This document shows positions 1-9,330 of a stretch of DNA of 64,000 nucleotides, piece after piece. The DNA comes from Arthrobacter sp. SLBN-112. Its GTDB lineage: Bacteria > Actinomycetota > Actinomycetes > Actinomycetales > Micrococcaceae. Within the stretch, counting starts at the first letter, position 1; each line of letters starts with the position of its first letter. Location of the stretch: NCBI RefSeq assembly GCF_006715225.1, contig NZ_VFMU01000001.1:3162001-3226000 (forward strand), in the 5' to 3' direction. The notes below the pieces were generated by a model, which was not told the DNA's origin, made no database searches, and saw only the letters and a list, made by a program, of their open reading frames with translations. Both the position numbers and the translations under genes were made by a program.

Positions 1-1
1 A

Positions 2-1102
2 ACCGGGCCGGTCGCCGGGTATGCCCTGGGTGCCGACGTTCCGGTCGCGACCTTCGCTGCCTTCGATAAGACACTGAACATCGGCTTTGGGCGGATGCTT
101 GATACCCGGCTTGTCACCGCCGTGACGGTGCGCACCTCACACCGCCGCCGGGGACTGCTGCGCCGCATGATGGTCGAGGAACTCGCGCTGGCGCGCCGGG
201 AAGGCCTGGCGATGGCGGCGCTGACTGCCTCCGAGGCCTCGATCTATCGCCGGTTCGGATACGGGGTGGCGACGCGGGAACAGTCCATCAAGGTCGACAC
301 CACCCGGCGCTTCGTGCTGAACCACGCAGCCACGGGGTGTACCGAGGTGGCCGACCCCAAGGTTCTCCTTGAGCTGGCCCCCAAGGTCTTTGAAAAGCTG
401 CACCGCCAAACCCCCGGTTCGGTCGGCCGGCACGAGTTCTACCGCCAGCTCGCCTCCGGATCCATCAGCCGTGCCGAGGACGACGATCCAAAGGTGAAGG
501 TTGCGCTGCACTACGGCACCGACGGCGAGGTGGACGGCTACGTCTCCTACAAGTTCGCCGGCTGGGACACCGCCCCGTACACCATGGAGGTTGTCGACTT
601 GGTGGCCGCCTCCCGGGAGGCCTATCTCGAACTGTGGCAGTACCTTGGCGCCATCGACCTTGTTGAGCGTGTCACGTGGGAAGAAGCGCCGGTGGATGAC
701 CCGCTGCCGTGGGCACTTGAGGACCCCCGCTGCGTGGAAGCCTCCGAACCCCGCGACATGCTGTGGCTTCGGATCCTGGATGTCCCGCAGGCCTTGTCGG
801 CGCGGCACTACCCGGCCGACGGCCGGCTGGTCCTCGACGTGGCGGACCCGCTGGGCCTCACGGCAGGAACTTTCGCCTTGGATGTCAAAGGCGGCCAGGC
901 CGCCGTCGAACCTGTGGCCGCGGGGGAGAAGGCCGACCTGGCTCTGGACGTCTCGGCGCTGTCCTCGATCTACCTCGGCGGAATCAGCCCCGTAACGCTC
1001 AAGGCGGCAGGCAAGGTCGGCGAGGCAACTCCCGGCGCAGCGTTCAAGGCGCAGCAGATGTTCACGGTGGAACGGGCAACACACTGCCTGACCCACTTCT
1101 GA
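2..1102 (+). CDS. Eis-like GNAT N-acetyltransferase, 5' end outside window
   Basis: The reading frame is open from the left edge, so 366 C-terminal residues are visible and roughly 40-50 N-terminal residues are probably missing (Eis-family proteins are about 400-420 aa). An acetyl-CoA pyrophosphate-binding loop, RRRGLLRRMM, lies near visible residues 48-57. A second GNAT-like module and an SCP2-like C-terminal domain follow, as in enhanced intracellular survival proteins. The protein ends in Phe; in mycobacterial Eis the C-terminal Phe carboxylate is the catalytic base, so the active-site terminus looks intact. The family acetylates amines, including aminoglycosides, in the cytosol; the substrate here is unknown. 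An internal ATG at 95 is not the true start, because conserved sequence continues upstream of it. Confidence 0.82.
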   Translation, partial: TGPVAGYALGADVPVATFAAFDKTLNIGFGRMLDTRLVTAVTVRTSHRRRGLLRRMMVEELALARREGLAMAALTASEASIYRRFGYGVATREQSIKVDTTRRFVLNHAATGCTEVADPKVLLELAPKVFEKLHRQTPGSVGRHEFYRQLASGSISRAEDDDPKVKVALHYGTDGEVDGYVSYKFAGWDTAPYTMEVVDLVAASREAYLELWQYLGAIDLVERVTWEEAPVDDPLPWALEDPRCVEASEPRDMLWLRILDVPQALSARHYPADGRLVLDVADPLGLTAGTFALDVKGGQAAVEPVAAGEKADLALDVSALSSIYLGGISPVTLKAAGKVGEATPGAAFKAQQMFTVERATHCLTHF

Positions 1103-1129
1103 TCTCCCCACGCGTCCCTGACACCCGCT

Positions 1130-1159
1130 TTGACCCGAATTGCGGGCAGCGACTAGAAT
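1130..1159 (+). promoter_or_regulatory. Predicted sigma-A promoter of rpsA
   Basis: TTGACC (1130-1135) and TAGAAT (1154-1159) are separated by 18 bp, close to the vegetative consensus. Transcription would start near 1166, giving a leader of about 175 nt before rpsA. A long leader suits autogenous control by S1, known in other bacteria; no specific structure is assigned here. The leader contains a GGATCC-GTC-GGATCC repeat at about 1242-1256. Confidence 0.6.
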
Positions 1160-1340
1160 AAACGGGCGTGTACCACGTGCACGCACTTGCGGTCCCTTGA
1201 GGGCTGCATTGAAAGCAATCCACAAAATCAGGATGACCCGGAGGATCCGTCGGATCCACCGCGAATCGCGCCTGCGTTCCATAACGCGGGCGTGCCGGTT
1301 TGCCTGACCGACTAACTATCCACAACGGAGCCCCTACTAC

Positions 1341-2816
1341 ATGACCATCACCTCCACCGAGAAGCCCGGTACCCCCGTAGTCGCGATTAACGACATCGGT
1401 ACCGCTGAGGACTTCCTCGCAGCTGTCGACGCCACCATCAAGTACTTCAACGACGGAGACCTCGTCGAAGGTACCGTCGTCAAGGTCGACCGCGACGAAG
1501 TCCTGCTCGACATCGGTTACAAGACCGAAGGTGTCATCCCCTCCCGCGAGCTTTCCATCAAGCACGACGTTGACCCCGGGGACGTTGTCTCCGTTGGCGA
1601 TCAGGTCGAAGCCCTGGTGCTCACCAAGGAAGACAAAGAAGGCCGTCTGATCCTCTCCAAGAAGCGCGCGCAGTACGAGCGTGCCTGGGGCGACATCGAG
1701 AAGGTCAAGGAAGAAGACGGTGTCGTCACCGGTACCGTCATCGAGGTTGTCAAGGGTGGTCTTATCCTCGACATCGGCCTGCGCGGCTTCCTGCCCGCAT
1801 CCCTCGTCGAGATGCGCCGTGTGCGCGACCTGGCTCCGTACATCGGTCAGCAGATCGAAGCCAAGATCATCGAGCTGGACAAGAACCGCAACAACGTGGT
1901 CCTGTCCCGCCGTGCATGGCTCGAGCAGACCCAGTCCGAGGTCCGCTCCACCTTCCTCAACAAGCTGGAAAAGGGCCAGGTCCGTCCCGGCGTTGTTTCC
2001 TCCATCGTCAACTTCGGTGCATTCGTGGACCTGGGCGGCGTAGACGGCCTGGTTCACGTTTCCGAGCTGTCCTGGAAGCACATCGACCACCCCTCCGAGG
2101 TTGTCGAAGTTGGCCAGGAAGTCACCGTCGAGGTTCTCGAGGTCGACCTGGACCGCGAGCGTGTTTCCCTGTCGCTCAAGGCTACGCAGGAAGATCCGTG
2201 GCAGACCTTCGCCCGCACCCACGCCCTCGGCCAGGTTGTTCCGGGTAAGGTCACCAAGCTGGTTCCGTTCGGCGCATTCGTTCGCGTTGAAGACGGCATC
2301 GAAGGCCTGGTCCACATCTCCGAGCTGGCAGTCCGCCACGTGGAGCTGGCCGAGCAGGTTGTCTCCGTTGGCGACGAACTGTTCGTCAAGGTCATCGACA
2401 TCGACCTGGAACGCCGCCGCATCTCGCTGTCCCTCAAGCAGGCCAACGAGGGCGTCGACGCAGACAGCACCGAATTCGATCCGGCTCTGTACGGCATGGC
2501 CGCAGAGTACGACGAAGAGGGCAACTACAAGTACCCCGAGGGCTTCGATCCCGAGTCCAACGAGTGGCTTGAAGGCTACGAGAACCAGCGCGCGGCCTGG
2601 GAGCAGCAGTACGCTGACGCCCAGACCCGCTGGGAAGCCCACAAGAAGCAGGTTGCCCAGCACGCTGCCGACGACGCTGCTGCTGCAACGTCCGGTGACA
2701 GCGATTCCGGCACCACCAGCTACTCCTCGGAGCCTGCTGCCACCGACACCGGTGCCGGCACCCTGGCTTCGGACGAGGCACTTGCTGCCCTGCGCGAGAA
2801 GCTGACCGGCAACTAA
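1341..2816 (+). CDS. rpsA: 30S ribosomal protein S1
   Basis: This 491-aa protein binds mRNA on the small ribosomal subunit and helps initiate translation. Four S1 (OB-fold) repeats are visible at about residues 36-105, 123-190, 209-277 and 294-362; the last two carry the typical FGAFVDLGG and FGAFVRVED cores followed by GLVHVSELS and GLVHISELA. Four domains rather than six is normal for actinobacteria. A low-complexity acidic and Ala/Ser/Thr-rich tail (about 370-491) follows. The ATG at 1341 is the first start in frame with conserved sequence. The gene is monocistronic: it has its own promoter and a strong terminator immediately downstream, and coaE and uvrB lie nearby as in mycobacteria. Confidence 0.98.
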   Translation: MTITSTEKPGTPVVAINDIGTAEDFLAAVDATIKYFNDGDLVEGTVVKVDRDEVLLDIGYKTEGVIPSRELSIKHDVDPGDVVSVGDQVEALVLTKEDKEGRLILSKKRAQYERAWGDIEKVKEEDGVVTGTVIEVVKGGLILDIGLRGFLPASLVEMRRVRDLAPYIGQQIEAKIIELDKNRNNVVLSRRAWLEQTQSEVRSTFLNKLEKGQVRPGVVSSIVNFGAFVDLGGVDGLVHVSELSWKHIDHPSEVVEVGQEVTVEVLEVDLDRERVSLSLKATQEDPWQTFARTHALGQVVPGKVTKLVPFGAFVRVEDGIEGLVHISELAVRHVELAEQVVSVGDELFVKVIDIDLERRRISLSLKQANEGVDADSTEFDPALYGMAAEYDEEGNYKYPEGFDPESNEWLEGYENQRAAWEQQYADAQTRWEAHKKQVAQHAADDAAAATSGDSDSGTTSYSSEPAATDTGAGTLASDEALAALREKLTGN

Positions 2817-2841
2817 TTGCCGCCGGCCCGGATTCCGGGCC

Positions 2842-2886
2842 AACGCAACAGACCCCCTGCCAACGGCAGGGGGTCTGTTGCGTTTA
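2842..2886. terminator. Strong intrinsic terminator after rpsA
   Basis: A perfect 20-bp stem (2842-2861 with 2865-2884) closes a 3-nt loop and ends in a short T run (GTTTAAT). It lies between the convergent rpsA and the GNAT gene on the minus strand and could serve both. Confidence 0.9.
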
Positions 2887-2924
2887 ATGCGGTGCGCCGG
2901 CTTCCTGTTGCAGCCAGCCTGTCC

Positions 2925-3425
2925 TTAGAGTTCGACGACGGCGCGAACTGTCCCGTCGCCGTCGAACATAAGGTGGGCGCCGGCTGAGGCAAGAAGGCGC
3001 CGGGCACCGGCATTGCCCGCCAAAGTGCGGGCGGTCACCCGGGACAGGCCAGCCCTGCGGGCCTCTTCGAGCACCAGATGCAAGGCTGCACCTCCGATCC
3101 CCTGCGACCGGAAACTCCGGCCAAGCCAGATGCCCGTCTCGGCCGACGGGGTGCCCGCACTGGTGTCGCGCTTGAGGCGCACCGAGCCGGCAATCCGGTC
3201 GCCGCTGAAGACGGCCCAGGATTTCTCCGCGGCGGGTCCATCCAGCCCGCCGGCGGCGGCGTGATGGTAGCTGTAGAACCAGGCGGTGCGCTCCAGGTTC
3301 CAGCTGGGACCGCCCAGCGGGGGCGCCACCTCATCCGGGGAGGCGTCGCGTTTGGCCAGCCGAAGCAGCTGGTCCGCTACAGTTTCGTCAACGTCCACCA
3401 GGGTCACATCAGGTGAGGGGTTCAT
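2925..3425 (-). CDS. GNAT family N-acetyltransferase
   Basis: The protein is 166 aa from the ATG at 3425, or 172 aa from an ATG at 3443; the inner start is preferred because a GGA-rich stretch precedes it and it overlaps the upstream yigZ-like gene less. The acetyl-CoA-binding motif is RSFRSQGIGGAAL at about residues 107-119, followed by the usual GNAT beta-bulge and a terminal segment with N-A-G-A-RRLL. Such single-domain GNATs transfer acetyl groups from acetyl-CoA to amines; nothing in the sequence indicates the substrate. It follows the IMPACT-family gene with a short overlap, so the two are probably co-transcribed. Confidence 0.78.
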   Translation of the reverse strand: MNPSPDVTLVDVDETVADQLLRLAKRDASPDEVAPPLGGPSWNLERTAWFYSYHHAAAGGLDGPAAEKSWAVFSGDRIAGSVRLKRDTSAGTPSAETGIWLGRSFRSQGIGGAALHLVLEEARRAGLSRVTARTLAGNAGARRLLASAGAHLMFDGDGTVRAVVEL

Positions 3426-4098
3426 CGATCCATTCCGTTCCATCGGCAGTGAGGCCGGCGGAGCCCGCCGTCAGCTGCAGGATGCGGTCGCTTGCGGCGG
3501 CAATCGCGTCAGCATGGTCCGGCACGGCAATGCGCAGCACCGTGTGCCGGTCCTGGTAACTGGTCTCGGCCATGACGGTGCCGGCGTCGCGCAGTTCGTT
3601 CTCCAGCCGGCCCGCGGCCGCGTGTGGTACGGCGGCGGAACAGATCCGGAGCCTGCTGCGGCGCACCAGGGGTGCCAGGTCCAGGGCTGCGGAGACCGAC
3701 TCGGAATAGGCCCGGACCAGGCCTCCGGCGCCGAGCAGGACACCGCCGAAATAACGCACGACGACGGCACTGACGTCACTGAGGTCGCTCACCCCGGGCG
3801 TCGTTTCACGCTTCAGCAGGGCCTCGAGCATGGGGATGCCGGCGGTCCCGGCGGGTTCCCCGTCATCGCTGGAACGCTGGATGCTGCGGTCCGGCCCGAT
3901 GACGAACGCCGAGCAGTGATGGCGGGCATCGTGGAACCCGCGGCGGAGGACCGCCACCAGGTCACGGGCCTCCTCCTCGGTCCCGGCCCTGCGCAGGACG
4001 GTGATGAACCGGGAGCGCTTAATTTCGAGTTCGTGCCGGAAGTCCCCGCCGGACGCCAGCGTGGTGTACGAGGTGGCCCGGCTGTCTTGCTCTTGCAT
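3409..4098 (-). CDS. YigZ/IMPACT family protein (UPF0029)
   Basis: The protein is 229 aa. The N-terminal domain carries the YigZ/IMPACT hallmarks: a KRSRFI segment near residue 27, ARHHCSAF, DDGEPAGTAGIP and VRYFGGVLLGAGGLVRAY. A C-terminal DUF1949-like domain follows. Eukaryotic IMPACT regulates the Gcn1/Gcn2 translation stress response; the bacterial role is uncertain. The ATG at 4098 is preferred over an upstream in-frame ATG at 4140 because a -10 box TAGACT (4111 to 4106 on the minus strand) ends 7 nt before it, consistent with a leaderless transcript. It is divergent from coaE, with only about 76 bp between the two starts. Confidence 0.85.
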   Translation of the reverse strand: MQEQDSRATSYTTLASGGDFRHELEIKRSRFITVLRRAGTEEEARDLVAVLRRGFHDARHHCSAFVIGPDRSIQRSSDDGEPAGTAGIPMLEALLKRETTPGVSDLSDVSAVVVRYFGGVLLGAGGLVRAYSESVSAALDLAPLVRRSRLRICSAAVPHAAAGRLENELRDAGTVMAETSYQDRHTVLRIAVPDHADAIAAASDRILQLTAGSAGLTADGTEWIDEPLT

Positions 4099-4105
4099 CC
4101 GCCCC

Positions 4106-4111
4106 AGTCTA
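4106..4111 (-). promoter_or_regulatory. -10 box of the yigZ-like gene, probably leaderless
   Basis: TAGACT on the minus strand is separated by 7 nt from the ATG at 4098, so the transcript would begin at or next to the start codon. No Shine-Dalgarno sequence can fit. Confidence 0.5.
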
Positions 4112-4162
4112 GGCCCACCCGCACACTGTCCCTCCTTCACTGAACACGGCTGCCCGGGCTAG

Positions 4163-4168
4163 TAGGCT
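4163..4168 (+). promoter_or_regulatory. -10 box of coaE, probably leaderless
   Basis: TAGGCT is followed by exactly 6 nt and the GTG start of coaE at 4175. This is the TANNNT-N6-start layout typical of leaderless actinobacterial mRNAs. Confidence 0.6.
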
Positions 4169-4174
4169 GGCGGC

Positions 4175-5389
4175 GTGCTGAAAATTGGACTGACGGGCGG
4201 GATCGCATCAGGTAAATCGGTGGTGGCCGCGCGGCTGCGGGAACGCGGCGCCGTGCTGGTGGACGCGGATGCCCTGGCACGGGAAGTGGTTGAGCCCGGA
4301 ACCGAAGGGCTGCGCCGGATCGTGGAGGAGTTTGGCGCGGACATGCTCGACGGCGCCGGGCGGCTTGACCGGGCACGGCTCGGCGCGGCGGTGTTCGGCA
4401 ACCAGGAGCGGCTGTCTGCGCTGAACGCCATCGTCCACCCCCTGGTCCGCGCCCGCGCAGCGGCCATCACGGCAGCAGCGCCGGACGATGCGATCGTGGT
4501 CCAGGACATCCCCCTGCTGGTGGAGACGGGGCAGGGGAGTGCCTTCCACCTGGTGCTGGTGGTGGATGCCCCGGATGACGTGCGGCTGCAGCGCATGCAG
4601 GAGCTGCGCGGCATGACCGCGGACGCGGCGCGTTCACGGATGGCCGCACAGGCCACGCGCGAGGCACGGCTGGCCGCTGCCGACGTCGTCCTGGACAACT
4701 CAGGGACAGTGCAGCAGCTGCTTGACCAGGTGGACAGGCTTTGGGACGGGCGGCTGGTGCCTTTTGCCCGCAACCTGGCGGCAGGGACCCGCGCCCCGCG
4801 GAACGGGGGACCGGTGCTGGAGCCGTACCGTGCGGAATGGGCTCAGCAGGCCGCGAGGATCGCGGCCCGGCTGGCGGCGTCCGCACCCGGACTCATCCTG
4901 GCCGTGGACCACATCGGCTCCACCTCCGTTCCCGGCCTGGCGGCCAAGGATGTCATTGACCTGCAGGTGGCGGTGCCGGACCTGGAGGCAGCGGCCAGGA
5001 TCGCACCGCACCTGGCTGCTGCCGGTTTCCCGGCGGTGCGGGGGATCGAAGCCGACACTCCGAAACCCAGCGCGGCAGATCAGTCCGAATGGCTGAAGCG
5101 GTTCCACGCCAACGCGGACCCGTGCCGTGCCGTGAACGTGCATGTCCGGGCGGCCGGCTCGGCCGGATGGCGTTACGCCCTGATGTTCCGGGACTGGCTG
5201 CGGAGCGATCCCTCCGCGCTCAAGCTTTACGCGGCACACAAGGCCGGGCTGGCAGCGCGCTTTGCCGGCGCGGACACCACCAGCGGATACGCCGAAGCCA
5301 AGGAACCCTGGTTCTCGGACGTGGCGTGGCCGCGGATGTCGGCCTGGGCGGAGGCAACGGGGTGGGTGCCGCCGTCGTACGCCTCGTGA
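4175..5389 (+). CDS. coaE: Dephospho-CoA kinase fused to a GrpB (UPF0157) domain
   Basis: This 404-aa bifunctional-looking protein starts at GTG 4175. Residues 1 to about 200 are dephospho-CoA kinase, which catalyses the last step of CoA synthesis (ATP-dependent 3'-phosphorylation of dephospho-CoA). They carry the P-loop GLTGGIASGKS near residues 4-14, the DADALAREV segment and the lid region with LQRM and the RSRMAAQ helix. Residues about 205-390 are a GrpB/UPF0157 domain with VDHIGSTSVPGL and DLQVAV, related to nucleotidyltransferase folds and of unproven function. The same fusion is known in mycobacteria (the Rv1631 type). It is divergent from the yigZ-like gene and followed 80 bp later by uvrB. 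Confidence 0.93.
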   Translation: MLKIGLTGGIASGKSVVAARLRERGAVLVDADALAREVVEPGTEGLRRIVEEFGADMLDGAGRLDRARLGAAVFGNQERLSALNAIVHPLVRARAAAITAAAPDDAIVVQDIPLLVETGQGSAFHLVLVVDAPDDVRLQRMQELRGMTADAARSRMAAQATREARLAAADVVLDNSGTVQQLLDQVDRLWDGRLVPFARNLAAGTRAPRNGGPVLEPYRAEWAQQAARIAARLAASAPGLILAVDHIGSTSVPGLAAKDVIDLQVAVPDLEAAARIAPHLAAAGFPAVRGIEADTPKPSAADQSEWLKRFHANADPCRAVNVHVRAAGSAGWRYALMFRDWLRSDPSALKLYAAHKAGLAARFAGADTTSGYAEAKEPWFSDVAWPRMSAWAEATGWVPPSYAS

Positions 5390-5457
5390 GGCAGGAACCC
5401 GGACGGGCGGCTGTTCGCCTGTAACGGACGGGCCCACCCACTGTCGGTGCCCGGTTG

Positions 5458-5463
5458 TAGATT
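5458..5463 (+). promoter_or_regulatory. -10 box of uvrB, probably leaderless
   Basis: TAGATT is followed by 6 nt and the ATG at 5470. There is no room for a ribosome binding site on a transcript starting 6-7 nt after the -10 box. No convincing LexA box was seen between 5390 and 5469. Confidence 0.6.
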
Positions 5464-5469
5464 AGATCC

Positions 5470-7569
<2,100 letters not shown>

Positions 7570-7606
7570 GGGCGGTGCCCTTTCCACGCAAGCTCCGCCT
7601 GGCAAA

Positions 7607-7636
7607 ACGGCGGGCACCCACCCGGGTGCCCGCCGT
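7607..7636. terminator. Bidirectional terminator between uvrB and the binding-protein gene
   Basis: A perfect 13-bp stem (7607-7619 with 7624-7636) closes a 4-nt ACCC loop. AAAA precedes it on one side and a modest T-containing stretch follows on the other. It separates two convergent genes. Confidence 0.8.
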
Positions 7637-7664
7637 CATGCTATTCCCTACTCTGCTGCGGCCT

Positions 7665-8990
7665 TTACTTCCTGGCCGAATCGATCATTCCCTTTGCTTC
7701 CTGCATCAGGCCCTTGGCTGCCTCAGCGGGGGATTTACGGTCGAACAGGACATCAGTGCTGTACCGCTGGATCAGCGCCTGCACCCCGGAGGAACCGGTG
7801 GGAGGCACCGGCGGACCGCTCTTCAGGTCCGGCTTGATGTCCTTCAGGAACGCCGCTGCCGCCTTGTCCGCGGGTGTAAGCAGCGGGTCAATTGCGGTCT
7901 GGACTTCAGAGTTGGTGGGGAAACCGCGCTCGGTCAGGATGGTCTTGGCCGCATCCAGGTTGTTGAGCATGTAGTTGACCACTTCGGCAGCTTCCTTCGG
8001 GTGCTTGCTGCGCGAGGATACTGACCAGAACATGGACGGCTTGTAGGACATGCCGTTCTCCTTGGCGCTGCCGGTGGAGCTGGGGGCGCGGAGGATCTTT
8101 ACGTCCGTCTTCAATGCTGACTGGAGGGCATTCACCTGGTTGGTCCACCACCAGGACATGGCCGTCTTGCCGGTGGCGAACAGGGTCTGTTCCACGGGGG
8201 CGCTGATGTCCTCGGTGGCAATGTTGGCCGGAGGGGCCGCACTTTGGTTGCGCAGGTTCAGCACGTTCTGGAAGAAGGACGTGGCGGTGTCTTCCTTGAA
8301 GCCCAGTCCTCCGTCTTCCGAGTACAGCGACTCGCCGTGCTGCATGGCCCAGGTGTTCAGGTCGGAGTCGGTCAGAGAGTAGGAACTGCCGTAATTTGTC
8401 TGTCCGGCCTTGCCCGCGGCCGCTGCGATCTGGGCGGCGGTCTTTGTGTAGTCGTCCCAGGTCCAGGTCATGTCGTCCGGGATGGGAACTCCGTAGTCCT
8501 GGAACATCTTGGTGTTGACCATTACGGCCTTGGCGTTCTGGCCGGTGCTCAGGCCGTACTGTTTGCCGCTGACCTGACCGGATTTGAGGGCGTCCTGGTC
8601 AATTTTGGACGTGTCGATGTTTTCCTGCTTGGACAGGTCCAGCAGTGCGCCGCGGCCACCATACTCGGCGATGTAGGCCTGGTCCATCTGGATCACGTCG
8701 GGCGAATCGTTGGCCGCCGTGGTGGTGGCCAGTTTGTCCCAGTAGCTGGTCCACACGCCAGGCTCAGCCTGGATCTTGATGTTGGGGTGCGACGCCTGGA
8801 ATGCATCGATCACCTGTTGTGTCTGTTTGTTCCGCAGGTCGTTCCCCCACCAGGTGAAGCGGACGGTGACGTTTCCTCCGCTGTCGCCCGAGGGCGACGG
8901 GGAGGATGAGCAGCCGCTGGCCAGCATGGCCAGCGCGGCGGCGGTGGCGAGGGCTTTGACCACCATGCCAGTGCGATGAGGAGTCTTCAT
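7665..8990 (-). CDS. Sugar-type ABC transporter substrate-binding lipoprotein
   Basis: This 441-aa family 1 extracellular solute-binding protein starts at ATG 8990. The signal peptide has a positive start (KTPHRTGMVVK), a hydrophobic stretch and the lipobox LASGC at about residues 23-27, so it is expected to be a surface lipoprotein. The mature part carries the usual carbohydrate-binder landmarks: WWGNDLRNK, FQASHPNIKI, PDVIQMDQAY, and WWWTNQ late in the protein. No permease or ATPase gene lies next to it, so it is an orphan binding protein here; the CUT1-type partners must be elsewhere. Two LacI-family operator-like palindromes upstream (9027-9050 and 9096-9109) suggest control by a sugar-responsive repressor, but no regulator gene is adjacent. 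Confidence 0.9.
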   Translation of the reverse strand: MKTPHRTGMVVKALATAAALAMLASGCSSSPSPSGDSGGNVTVRFTWWGNDLRNKQTQQVIDAFQASHPNIKIQAEPGVWTSYWDKLATTTAANDSPDVIQMDQAYIAEYGGRGALLDLSKQENIDTSKIDQDALKSGQVSGKQYGLSTGQNAKAVMVNTKMFQDYGVPIPDDMTWTWDDYTKTAAQIAAAAGKAGQTNYGSSYSLTDSDLNTWAMQHGESLYSEDGGLGFKEDTATSFFQNVLNLRNQSAAPPANIATEDISAPVEQTLFATGKTAMSWWWTNQVNALQSALKTDVKILRAPSSTGSAKENGMSYKPSMFWSVSSRSKHPKEAAEVVNYMLNNLDAAKTILTERGFPTNSEVQTAIDPLLTPADKAAAAFLKDIKPDLKSGPPVPPTGSSGVQALIQRYSTDVLFDRKSPAEAAKGLMQEAKGMIDSARK

Positions 8991-9026
8991 TGACCAACCT
9001 TGACTTTCTGGGACGGACACCGGGGA

Positions 9027-9050
9027 GGGTGAGAAAGCGTTTTCTCACCC
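9027..9050. promoter_or_regulatory. LacI-family operator-like palindrome (proximal)
   Basis: GGGTGAGAAA and TTTCTCACCC form perfect 10-bp arms around a 4-nt GCGT centre. The central AAGCGT/TT pattern resembles LacI/CcpA-family sites. It lies 37 bp upstream of the binding-protein start. Confidence 0.65.
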
Positions 9051-9095
9051 GGAAGAGATTATTTCAACCGCTTGTGCGGGCGTCAACGGTTTGGC

Positions 9096-9109
9096 GGAAA
9101 ACGTTATCC
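9096..9109. promoter_or_regulatory. Second LacI-type operator-like site (distal)
   Basis: GGAAAACGTTATCC has a central CG and near-symmetric arms (GGAAAA against GGATAA). Its centre lies about 64 bp, or six helical turns, from the centre of the 9027-9050 palindrome, a spacing compatible with looping between two bound repressors. Confidence 0.45.
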
Positions 9110-9168
9110 AAGCGATCCGGGTCGGCTGTCTGCCGGGCCTCCAGGCGCGCGCCGTCACCTGGCTGGGG

Positions 9169-9174
9169 TACAGT
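9169..9174 (+). promoter_or_regulatory. Possible -10 box for the terC transcript
   Basis: TACAGT lies about 10 bp before the 5' edge of the riboswitch, so transcription would start near 9181. No good -35 hexamer is visible. Confidence 0.35.
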
Positions 9175-9182
9175 TATAGGCA

Positions 9183-9298
9183 CGTAGGGGAGTATCCCAA
9201 GCGCTACGATCGTCAACACGCAGGGCATAGTTGCCCCGCCGGGCGTAGCGGGCCGCCACATCAGCACCAAGTGCACAGGCTGGCCGGAGAGACTTACA
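9183..9298 (+). promoter_or_regulatory. yybP-ykoY (Mn2+) riboswitch upstream of terC
   Basis: The RNA has the conserved 5' GGGGAGUA motif (9187-9194) and the 3' GAGAGA strand (9287-9292). These are closed by a P1 helix between GUAGG (9184-9188) and CUUAC (9293-9297). The rest folds into GC-rich arms between them. In the yybP-ykoY family, Mn2+ docks loops L1 and L3 and turns on Mn exporters of the MntP, P-type ATPase or TerC type. The terC ribosome binding site GAAAGG (9318-9323) lies just downstream, so translational or termination control are both possible. The assignment is from motif recognition, not a covariance-model score. Confidence 0.85.
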
Positions 9299-9330
9299 CC
9301 ATTCTTGTGTACCCTGCGAAAGGCTGCCCT

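Noticed and set aside
1062..2843. A 593-codon frame antisense to rpsA with apparent internal repeats
   Set aside because: The repeats simply mirror the four S1 domains on the opposite strand. It has no start context or homology.
5390..5469. A possible SOS box before uvrB (TGTTCGCC region)
   Set aside because: Only one half-site-like TGTTCG is present and no inverted partner at the required spacing.
9091..9330. N-terminal extension of terC upstream of GTG 9331
   Set aside because: The extension translates through the riboswitch and lacks TerC-like sequence. A good ribosome binding site precedes 9331.
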